A stretch of 15,720 bases of DNA from NCBI GenBank assembly GCA_030625465.1, contig DAOUQS010000014.1, positions 1-15,720 of the forward strand, written 5' to 3'. Origin of the DNA: Amylibacter sp. GTDB lineage: Bacteria > Pseudomonadota > Alphaproteobacteria > Rhodobacterales > Rhodobacteraceae. The position numbers and the translations under genes are program-made. This document shows, piece by piece, positions 8,039 through 14,450 of this stretch. How positions within the stretch are numbered: the first letter of the stretch is position 1; the number at the start of each line of letters is the position of its first letter. The notes beneath the pieces were generated by a model. That model worked only from the letters and a program-made list of their open reading frames with translations, was not told where the DNA came from and did no database searches.

Positions 8039-8779
8039 TTAGTAAGTCAGTTCCATTGTGGCTTCGCCACCAGCAGAGATTGTGACTTCGCCAACTTCAA
8101 CTTCACCCAGAAAACCGTGCCACATTACGACTTCGTATGTGCCGGCAGGGATACCGTCGATTGAAAACCCGCCATCAGCATTCACAACTGAATAGTAAGG
8201 GTTTTTTGCAACGTAAACAAAGCTGTGCATGAAATCATGCGCATCACATTCAACCTTCATCCCGTTACCACGGCGCAGTTTAACCACTTTGGTAACCTCG
8301 TCGCCCGCGTTTGGTTGCGACACGTTCATCACGGTACGGCGTGCTTTGCCAATTTGCTCATAAGTGTGGATATTGTGCAATGTGTGGTCTGAATTGATCG
8401 CCGTTAATTCACCCTTGTTGGCCATCACGCCAAGAGCAGGTGCAAATTCGCACTTTTCTTGTGTCAGCGTCAGATTAATTTCATCTTTGTTAAAGGCCTT
8501 GCCTTCGTCTACGTCCGTCAAAAATACAACCGCGTTCATAAGCATGCCCGTGTCATTGATCTGAACGAACGGTACTTCGCGCGAACCTTCACCACAGATT
8601 TCCGGATCTTTTGAAATAGTATAACTACGGGTTTCTGCCTCGGCAGCCCCTGCGGAAACTGTTCCTACAAAGCTGCCACCATCGCTAACTTCTACTTCTT
8701 TATAGCCTTTTGCGCTTGCCGCTGTAGCCATGCCAAGCATCGCCAAAGTCATGGCAGATTTTGTAAACAGGTTCTTCAT
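8039..8779 (-). CDS. Exported cupredoxin-like protein with carboxypeptidase-regulatory-like C-terminal domain
   Basis: The 246-residue precursor has a Sec signal peptide (MKNLFTKSAMTLAMLGMATA, cleavage likely after ASA at 23). The middle looks like a blue-copper fold: His135 in TLHNIHTYE and the loop VECDAHDFM with Cys178, His181 and Met184. This is the C-x2-H-x2-M spacing of amicyanin, whose first His likewise lies in an HNVHF-type motif. Residues about 190-246 (PYYSVVNADGGFSIDGIPAG, ending in VVMWHG and a beta sandwich) resemble carboxypeptidase regulatory-like domains that often follow such cupredoxins. Cys62 and Cys110 might form a disulfide. ATG 8779 was chosen over the longer upstream frame because AAAGGAT lies seven bases before it and it begins the signal peptide. 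A periplasmic electron carrier for the Rieske/molybdopterin enzyme or peroxidase is a reasonable inference. Confidence 0.82.
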   Translation of the reverse strand: MKNLFTKSAMTLAMLGMATAASAKGYKEVEVSDGGSFVGTVSAGAAEAETRSYTISKDPEICGEGSREVPFVQINDTGMLMNAVVFLTDVDEGKAFNKDEINLTLTQEKCEFAPALGVMANKGELTAINSDHTLHNIHTYEQIGKARRTVMNVSQPNAGDEVTKVVKLRRGNGMKVECDAHDFMHSFVYVAKNPYYSVVNADGGFSIDGIPAGTYEVVMWHGFLGEVEVGEVTISAGGEATMELTY

Positions 8780-8804
8780 TATGTATCCTTTCAAGTGATA
8801 TCGA

Positions 8805-10991
8805 TCAGGCAACCATCAGGGTATCTGTTGGTTCCGGTTGTTGGAAAACCTCGGCCAGCGCATCCATTGCGACCAGCCAGTTGATTTTTTGTTCTTCGTC
8901 TTTCAGCAGGGCCAGTAATTGTGCAGCACCTTTTATCGGCGCGGACTGTCCCAAAAGCTTACCTATATCATAACGGTAAATGCCGTCATTTTGTACGGCA
9001 AATTTCACCAGTGCATCGACCGCATCATCACCGTTTATCCGTGCTAGGGCACGGGCGGCGGCAATACCGACACCAATATATTTATCGTTCAGGGCTTTTT
9101 CCATGGCCGGACCGGCAATGTTACGGTGATCAAGGGCTTGCACCGCTTCCACGCGCACCAGCTGGTCTTCATGGCTTAGCAATTCTTCCAGTTTCGACAC
9201 CACATCATCATGCGCCATCCAGCCCAGAACACGCACCGCCAAAACTCTTGTTTCGGATTGTGCGCTATCCAGCAATGCCAGCAAAGGCTCATTCAAAGCC
9301 TCTGGTAATTCCCCTAATTCCGCGCCGTGTCTTGCCAGTGAAAACAATATTGCATCAGTCGTTTCCTGATCAATATCCGCGTCCAAAGCGGCAATCAATG
9401 CATCGGTAACTTCGGCATTCACCACCTGCCCCAACAAACGCGCCGAGAAGCGCTGCACATCAAGGTAAGGCGCCACAGCGGTTTCCCATGACACTTTGCG
9501 TTTGGCAAGTTTACGGGTGTTTGTCATGTCCAGCAGGCGTTGCTGGACCTCGTCCAGAACAATCTCTTCCGGCTCTTCAACCGGCAGATCAGGCTTATTG
9601 GCCATGATCGCGTGCAAAGTTGAACCGGGGACTGCATTTTCGGCGACCAAAGGCAGGCTTTCGTCTATTTCCTGCGCAATCTCTTCCAACTCGGCTTCGT
9701 CAGGAACCACTTCCGGTTCTTGCGGCTCTTCTTCCGCGGCCTCTTCTTCAGGTGGTAAAACCAGCTCGCCCTTTAGTGCTGACAACAGGCCAATGCCTGC
9801 GTCATTTGGCCATTCAGGGTCATTTGTAGCGATATTGGCCAGTGCCGTAAGGCTGGCAAGTCGCAACTGGCGATCATCATCACCGGCAACACCAAGCAAA
9901 GCAGGCACCGCAGTTTCACCTGCTTTTTCAAGGGTTTCCATTACGCCAATGCGAAATGCATGGGGAACGTCCGTATTGCCAAGAACATGCGACAAACCTT
10001 TGGCAACCTTGGGGCCTTTCAATGCGAACAGGGCAAGAGCTGCGTATTTCGCGGCTTCGGGATCACCCTTAATGGCTTTTTTCACGGCTTCAATCAGCCG
10101 TTTATCGGTAAATTCAGCTGGATAGTCGGCAATAATTTTAAAGACCTCGACACGTACTTCAGATGCCGGATCTTCAATCAAGTCCCACAACAAAGGTATA
10201 TTCTCGGTTCCTGCATGTTGAACAACCGCCGCGCGCACGCCCGCATCCGTGTCGCCGAACAGCGGGGCAAGGCGTGTATCGCGGGCGGCAAGGTTTTTAA
10301 GCATCAATGTGCGAATTGCAGCCGTGTCATCGGACAGCATTGCACTGCGCAAATCATCCAGAGACCGGCTATCGGATTGTCCAACCGCACGCGCAATACG
10401 GCGGCGCAGACGGGCATCGCCATTGGTGTATTGTGCACTTAATGCACTGGCACCCGGCTGACCCATTTGCGCGAATGCCTCAAAGGCGGGCTCGGTAATA
10501 TCTTGGCCCAGTTCGTCGCCCAAAGCGGTCAGAATATCAGGCACGGCATCTTCATGCGCGAAAGCCGCCAACCCTTTGATCGCGGCCAGTTGTATATCGA
10601 CCCAGGAATCCCAACCTTCGGCGTAAAATTCTTCTTCATCCCATGCAATCTGGTCTTCGCTGCGCGCCACGGCTAGTGAACGCAACAATGGAATAACCGG
10701 CGTATATCGCATTGCCACCAGTGTTGTAATGACAGCTTTTTTGACGTCCGCATCAGGATCCCCGATCAGGTTATCCATCAACTTAGGCGCAATGCTTACA
10801 TCGCGCACCCCAGCCAAGGCAGTGGCGGCATCCATGCGCACATCGGCATCTTCATCCAGAAGGGCAGCGACCAGATCAGTAATGGACTGCGGCAAGCCAA
10901 TTGCACCCAATGCCCGGGCCGCTGCACAGCGATGAACATCAATCCCTTCGCTTAAAATGGTACTTAGCCTATTTGCCACTTTGGTTTTCAT
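8805..10991 (-). CDS. HEAT-repeat protein (PBS-lyase-like repeats)
   Basis: The 728-residue cytoplasmic protein is built of repeated helix pairs of the HEAT/PBS-lyase type, for example VHRCAAARALGAIGLPQSIT, DEDADVRMDAATALAGVRD and VGIAAARALARINGDDAVDA. The repeats fall into an N-terminal block (about 15-405) and a C-terminal block (about 500-720), separated by a very acidic, probably disordered linker (about 411-480, rich in Glu and Pro). There is no signal peptide, membrane helix or catalytic motif. I chose ATG 10991: the frame is open upstream to an ATG at 11090, but that start would place the FNR box and predicted promoter inside the coding region, and the residues between are not repeat-like. 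HEAT proteins usually act as scaffolds or chaperones; one role may be assembly of the cluster's cofactor enzymes, but nothing in the sequence proves it. It is the first gene of the accessory run. Confidence 0.85.
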   Translation of the reverse strand: MKTKVANRLSTILSEGIDVHRCAAARALGAIGLPQSITDLVAALLDEDADVRMDAATALAGVRDVSIAPKLMDNLIGDPDADVKKAVITTLVAMRYTPVIPLLRSLAVARSEDQIAWDEEEFYAEGWDSWVDIQLAAIKGLAAFAHEDAVPDILTALGDELGQDITEPAFEAFAQMGQPGASALSAQYTNGDARLRRRIARAVGQSDSRSLDDLRSAMLSDDTAAIRTLMLKNLAARDTRLAPLFGDTDAGVRAAVVQHAGTENIPLLWDLIEDPASEVRVEVFKIIADYPAEFTDKRLIEAVKKAIKGDPEAAKYAALALFALKGPKVAKGLSHVLGNTDVPHAFRIGVMETLEKAGETAVPALLGVAGDDDRQLRLASLTALANIATNDPEWPNDAGIGLLSALKGELVLPPEEEAAEEEPQEPEVVPDEAELEEIAQEIDESLPLVAENAVPGSTLHAIMANKPDLPVEEPEEIVLDEVQQRLLDMTNTRKLAKRKVSWETAVAPYLDVQRFSARLLGQVVNAEVTDALIAALDADIDQETTDAILFSLARHGAELGELPEALNEPLLALLDSAQSETRVLAVRVLGWMAHDDVVSKLEELLSHEDQLVRVEAVQALDHRNIAGPAMEKALNDKYIGVGIAAARALARINGDDAVDALVKFAVQNDGIYRYDIGKLLGQSAPIKGAAQLLALLKDEEQKINWLVAMDALAEVFQQPEPTDTLMVA

Positions 10992-11031
10992 AACGACACA
11001 CTTTCTTGGTTTGCATTCTTCAGTTTGCAAT

Positions 11032-11037
11032 AGAATA
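11032..11037 (-). promoter_or_regulatory. Candidate -10 element for the accessory operon
   Basis: On the minus strand the hexamer reads TATTCT. A start of transcription about seven bases further on (near 11025) would put the FNR-type box centre about 40-41 bases upstream, the spacing of class II FNR-activated promoters. The match to TATAAT is only partial, so the call leans on this spacing. Confidence 0.45.
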
Positions 11038-11056
11038 GCTACTACACCTATCAGGT

Positions 11057-11074
11057 CTTTGACATATATCAAAG
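11057..11074 (-). promoter_or_regulatory. FNR/FnrL-type (Crp-Fnr family) binding site
   Basis: The minus strand reads CTTTGATATATGTCAAAG, an 18-base palindrome with one mismatched pair. Its core TTGAT-ATAT-GTCAA matches 9 of 10 specified bases of the FNR consensus TTGAT-N4-ATCAA. It lies about 75 bases before the HEAT-protein start, in an otherwise non-coding gap. FNR-type regulators activate under low oxygen; Dnr/NnrR-type nitric-oxide sensors use nearly the same site and cannot be excluded. It should drive the run from the HEAT gene to the HemY-like gene. Confidence 0.8.
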
Positions 11075-11080
11075 GCAGAA

Positions 11081-11111
11081 TACCGGCCACGGTTTTACAC
11101 AGTGGCCGGTA
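11081..11111 (-). terminator. Inverted repeat (second hairpin after the molybdopterin subunit gene)
   Basis: TACCGGCCAC (11081-11090) pairs perfectly with GTGGCCGGTA (11102-11111), ten base pairs around an 11-base loop. On the minus strand it is followed by TTCTGCC, so the T-tract is poor and it may be a weak terminator, an mRNA 3'-end stabiliser or an attenuating structure. It lies between the molybdopterin subunit stop and the FNR box. Confidence 0.5.
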
Positions 11112-11129
11112 AACTTATTCAGTAAGATA

Positions 11130-11151
11130 GGGGCACCCTGTAAGGTGCCCC
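11130..11151 (-). terminator. Strong hairpin just after the molybdopterin subunit gene
   Basis: GGGGCACC (11130-11137) pairs with GGTGCCCC (11144-11151) around a six-base loop. Six more pairs (11124-11129 with 11154-11159) extend the stem across a two-base bulge. It begins right at the stop codon, and on the minus strand the 3' arm is TATCTTACTG, moderately T-rich. It is the likelier transcription terminator or mRNA end-stabiliser of the peroxidase-Rieske-molybdopterin unit. Confidence 0.6.
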
Positions 11152-11158
11152 GGTATCT

Positions 11159-13837
11159 TTATATTACGATATCGCGTGGTGCGAATGACATCGAACGGAA
11201 GCTGTGCTTGTAAGGTGATTCACCAATTTTGGTGACCTTAGCAACGCCCATCTTGTAGTTGTAGTTGCCACTGATCCAGTCAACAACCCGTCCGGCCAAA
11301 GCATTGGCTGGTTGGCTGACGTGCAAGAAGTCCATATACATGACCCCCGGCTTAACCGCCCGTGTCACCATCGCCACCGCTGTAACGGCCGCTTCAGAGA
11401 ACTCGACATTGCCATTAGCCATCTGACCCGAGAAGGAGTAATCCGAACCTTCGACACCCAGTGTGGTATCTTTCAAGGATGGTACCCGATCGTTGGATAG
11501 CAGAACCATATCGCCACTTTCGATGCCACGTTTTTTGGCGTCTTCAGTGTTAATCTCGACCCAGTTATCCGGCCAGCGTTGTACGATATACGGACGACGC
11601 GTATCGTCGAAACCAGACTGCCAACGTTCATTCGCGCGTCCAGATGTACACCACAGCTCATCGCCTTTTGGCTTCATCCATTCCCAATAATCCGAGAACA
11701 AGTTCCAAGGTGATTTCTGGATGTTACACTTACCAGTTTGGCTGTTGAAGTGGGTCAGCTTTTTGTTGAACATGTTCAACGCGGCCGGCCCGTCTGTCGG
11801 TAGCTTGCGTGTCGTGTCGTGCAAACGAATAGTGCCTTCAAGTGAGCCATCATCGTTCATAAACACTGGGCCCTGAATACCGTTTGTTCCCATTTCACGG
11901 AACTTCTGGTGCAGGGTTTTGCCTTCACGTTTGGCAGCAACTTTGACCATATTAAAGTCTTTGCGGCTACCGCGAGTGAATTTGGCCAGCTCTTCGGCAA
12001 CTTCGTTGGAATTTTCCCAATCAAAGCCTTCAAAGCCCATTTTCTTGGCCAGTTGTGCAATGATCCACCAATCCGGTTTCGCTTCGCCCGGTGCATCGTA
12101 GAATTTTTGATACAGACGGATGCGACGTTCGCCGTTGGCACGCAGGAAGTCTTCTTCGCCCCAAGTAGCGGCAGGGAAGATAATATCCGCGAACTGGTTT
12201 CCGATCGGATCAACAAGATAGATATCCTGATTGACCACAACCATACCGCCACTATCAACCCGTTTTTTCAAGGTCTCAAGAATTTTCTCGCGGTTGATCG
12301 ATTGGATCTGGTGCGGGTTGCCGCGTGTCAGTTCGTGGAAACGTGCCGACATTTGCTGTGAACCCAACATGGATTGGATCCATGTCGTGCCGATCACGTG
12401 GGCAAAGCGGGTATGACCTGCCATAGTCCAAGTGTCCGTATCCAGCGCGCGACGACGACGGCCCGGTAGTTTCATTGGTGATTTGTTGCGCGGATATTTA
12501 CCGCCCTTCACGCCACCACGTTGGTGTCCGCCACCGCGACCGATAACCTGACCGGGACGACCGCCTGCACCAACAGTGATGCCAAGTGCGGAAATCGCCT
12601 GGGTGTTGCCGGTGTTGTTGGACCAATAGAAACCCTTCTCGATCATGATCGAGGTTTTCGGACGTGTACCATCCTCTTTGGGTTTCGCCATCATTTCGGC
12701 TGCCAGTTGAATTTTCGCGGCGTCTACACCGGAAACTTCTGCTGCTGCGTCAAGTTTGAACTCGTCTTGTGAAAGCAACCATTTAGACCAATCATCAAAA
12801 CCTTTGGTTTGGAATTTGCCCCAAGTTGTGCGCCACTGCCAAGGAGTGTTCCGTGTACCCTGACCAAAGCCAGAGGAAGAACCCCACTTGTCGTTAACCC
12901 ATTTCTCGATCCATTCTTTATCTTGCCAACCGTTTTCAACGATAATCCGTGCAATGGCGTTAACCACCAGCAAATCAGTGCCAGGTGTCACATCAAGCCA
13001 CAGACCACCGTTTTGTTCGGCGTAAGCAACGCCCGCAGTTTTACGCGGCACCATAAAGATGGCTTTCTGGCCGTTCTGAATACCCTTCATGATCCACTGT
13101 GTGAACAGGATCGTCTTGGTTTCATAGGGGTCAGTACCACAGATCAGCAGTGTTTCGGCGTTTTTCCAGTCTTCGTAGGCTGGCGCAAAGTTGTCGAAAC
13201 CCGCATCGCGGAAACCCGGTGTGGATGACACATCAGATGGCGTATCATGGAACGTGAAGTTCGCAGTGTTAACAGAACGCAGCGCATATTTGGAAATCGC
13301 GTAAGTGTTTTCCATGTACTGGTAGCTAAAGGTTTTCACACCATAAGCATTTGCGCCGTGCTTCTTGATCACATATTTGCCGATTTCAGCGGCAATATCC
13401 AATGCGAAGTCCCATGTCACCGGTTGCAGGATGCCGTAAATCCGCATCATAGGTGATGTCAGACGGTCCCGTGTAGGTTTCTCAGGATTGTAGCATTTTT
13501 GCGCGATACAACCGCCACGCAAGCTGCTGTCACCATCGGTGTTCACAAACTCGGTGTCTTTGTCGGGAATGATCACAACGTGGTGTGGTTCGCCGTCGTG
13601 CAGCACAATGTTATGCTGGTTCGGGGCTACCCACGGGCCAAGCGGCGCAACCGGAAAATCCGCGTCAAATGCGTTGGTTTCCGCAGTGGAACCACCGTTT
13701 TTGCCGCCCTTAACAGGCCAGCGATAGACTTTGTAACCACAGGCAACGATGCAGTAATCACAAGCAGTCGTGATAACATCAGCGTCCTTCGGTGGTAGGG
13801 GGACGTTTTCGTCCGGGATGTAATATGGAGTTGACAT
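11159..13837 (-). CDS. idrA: Molybdopterin oxidoreductase large subunit of the AioA/IdrA family, probable iodate reductase
   Basis: The 892-residue protein belongs to the DMSO-reductase superfamily, arsenite oxidase branch. The N-terminal CDYCIVACGYKVYRWP (Cys26, 29, 33, spacing C-x2-C-x3-C) is the AioA-type [3Fe-4S] site, and the SSLRGG at 104-109 matches the AioA SSTRGG region. Other shared blocks are TWDFALD, GRGGGHQRG (433-441), ANGERRIRLYQKFYD and SGRANERWQ. No Cys or Ser ligand to Mo is apparent, as in AioA. Compared with AioA from memory, Arg434 and His438 match its Arg419 and His423, but the positions of His195 and Glu203 are Pro207 and Asn216. This, with the adjacent Rieske and di-heme peroxidase genes, points to iodate reductase (IdrA) or another oxyanion reductase rather than arsenite oxidase. 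It has no signal peptide and should be carried to the periplasm by the Rieske subunit's Tat signal. The ribosome-binding site AGGAGAGG precedes ATG 13837, 11 bases after the Rieske stop. Confidence 0.82.
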   Translation of the reverse strand: MSTPYYIPDENVPLPPKDADVITTACDYCIVACGYKVYRWPVKGGKNGGSTAETNAFDADFPVAPLGPWVAPNQHNIVLHDGEPHHVVIIPDKDTEFVNTDGDSSLRGGCIAQKCYNPEKPTRDRLTSPMMRIYGILQPVTWDFALDIAAEIGKYVIKKHGANAYGVKTFSYQYMENTYAISKYALRSVNTANFTFHDTPSDVSSTPGFRDAGFDNFAPAYEDWKNAETLLICGTDPYETKTILFTQWIMKGIQNGQKAIFMVPRKTAGVAYAEQNGGLWLDVTPGTDLLVVNAIARIIVENGWQDKEWIEKWVNDKWGSSSGFGQGTRNTPWQWRTTWGKFQTKGFDDWSKWLLSQDEFKLDAAAEVSGVDAAKIQLAAEMMAKPKEDGTRPKTSIMIEKGFYWSNNTGNTQAISALGITVGAGGRPGQVIGRGGGHQRGGVKGGKYPRNKSPMKLPGRRRRALDTDTWTMAGHTRFAHVIGTTWIQSMLGSQQMSARFHELTRGNPHQIQSINREKILETLKKRVDSGGMVVVNQDIYLVDPIGNQFADIIFPAATWGEEDFLRANGERRIRLYQKFYDAPGEAKPDWWIIAQLAKKMGFEGFDWENSNEVAEELAKFTRGSRKDFNMVKVAAKREGKTLHQKFREMGTNGIQGPVFMNDDGSLEGTIRLHDTTRKLPTDGPAALNMFNKKLTHFNSQTGKCNIQKSPWNLFSDYWEWMKPKGDELWCTSGRANERWQSGFDDTRRPYIVQRWPDNWVEINTEDAKKRGIESGDMVLLSNDRVPSLKDTTLGVEGSDYSFSGQMANGNVEFSEAAVTAVAMVTRAVKPGVMYMDFLHVSQPANALAGRVVDWISGNYNYKMGVAKVTKIGESPYKHSFRSMSFAPRDIVI

Positions 13838-13848
13838 GTTTTCCTCTC

Positions 13849-14307
13849 CTAACCTTGAAGGTTATCTTTGCGGCCGAAAATCAGCCCGAAAATTCCAGTG
13901 GCGTAAATATCGTCACCATCGAGTTCCAGCAGGATCTGCGGCAGGCTTTGGTAAGCTTGCCCCGAAATCAGGATGCCGTGGCGTGTCAGGTCATAAGTTG
14001 ACAAGTGCAACGGGCAGGCGCCCATGGATTTCGTATCTGCTTTGTAGCTGTCATAAAGCGAGCCGCCCTGGTGGGTGCAGGCATAGTTGAAAGCGACAAC
14101 ATCTTGGTCAGGACCAATACCGCCACCGGCTTTCACGCCCATTTTGACAACCATATTGTCCGAATACTCGCCCTCGTCGGGATAGTTGAAGTCAAACGGT
14201 ACATCTGGTTCCAGATCGGACAGTTTGGCAACAAACTTGCGCGGGTATTCAGTGATCTGTGCCGGCACTTCCTTAGCTTGTGGAGTGCCTGCATTCATCG
14301 TGATCAT
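13849..14307 (-). CDS. idrB: Rieske [2Fe-2S] small subunit (AioB/IdrB-like), uninterrupted part
   Basis: From the ATG at 14307 the product has 152 residues. The cluster ligands are Cys77 and His79 (ACTHQGG) and Cys98 and His101 (ACPLHLS), 18 residues apart between the two motifs. The disulfide cysteines of bc1-type Rieske proteins are Gly and Leu here, as expected for some AioB-type proteins. The C-terminal part (GILISGQAYQSLPQILLELD) is the usual Rieske strand region. The frame is open upstream of 14307 to a TAG at 14350-14352; between them it encodes RRNFLIASG, the twin-arginine part of a Tat signal. ATG 14307 has no nearby ribosome-binding site, whereas ATG 14430, before the TAG, has an excellent one. 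As written the mature part is intact but its export leader is split. The subunit should transfer electrons to or from the molybdopterin subunit in the periplasm. Confidence 0.8.
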   Translation of the reverse strand: MITMNAGTPQAKEVPAQITEYPRKFVAKLSDLEPDVPFDFNYPDEGEYSDNMVVKMGVKAGGGIGPDQDVVAFNYACTHQGGSLYDSYKADTKSMGACPLHLSTYDLTRHGILISGQAYQSLPQILLELDGDDIYATGIFGLIFGRKDNLQG

Positions 14308-14430
14308 GACCGTGGTGGTAACACCTGAAGCGATCAGAAAGTTACGCCGCTATACCAGACATTTATGTCCGACCTTCTTGGCGATTTCTTTGCGGGTCAT
14401 ACCGCCATCTTGTTTCACATCTTGTGACAT
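14308..14430 (-). pseudogene. Interrupted Tat leader of the Rieske gene (in-frame TAG at 14350-14352)
   Basis: ATG 14430 opens 26 codons (MSQDVKQDGGMTRKEIAKKV and six more) in exactly the frame of the Rieske gene, then reads TAG, then continues RRNFLIASGVTTTVMI into the Rieske protein. The TAG stands at the position just before the twin arginines, where Tat signals normally have Ser or Thr; one base change from TCG (Ser) gives TAG. The full unbroken protein would be 193 residues. Natural nonsense mutation, sequencing error, or readthrough are the options. There is no alternative start giving a Tat signal: the codons after TAG offer only CTG before the ATGs at 14307 and 14298. Confidence 0.8.
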
Positions 14431-14435
14431 ATTTA

Positions 14436-14445
14436 TTCCTTTCCT
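14436..14445 (-). promoter_or_regulatory. Ribosome-binding site for the interrupted Rieske leader
   Basis: On the minus strand AGGAAAGGAA ends five bases before ATG 14430. It lies in the 20-base gap after the peroxidase gene. This strong site shows that ATG 14430 is the original Rieske start, and therefore that the TAG interrupts a real signal peptide. Confidence 0.75.
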
Positions 14446-14450
14446 AACAC

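Noticed and set aside
8805..11090. Longer HEAT protein starting at ATG 11090
   Set aside because: It would place the FNR box and predicted promoter inside the gene, and the extra residues do not resemble a HEAT repeat or signal peptide.
11159..13837. Plain arsenite oxidase large subunit (aioA)
   Set aside because: The family matches, but two arsenite-contact positions differ and a di-heme peroxidase gene is in the same unit, which fits Idr better. I see no arsenic resistance or sensing genes in the window.
14350..14352. Pyrrolysine or other programmed recoding at the TAG
   Set aside because: No downstream recoding element or pyl gene is visible, and the position is a normal Ser/Thr site in Tat signals; mutation or sequencing error is simpler. 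Kept only as a possibility.
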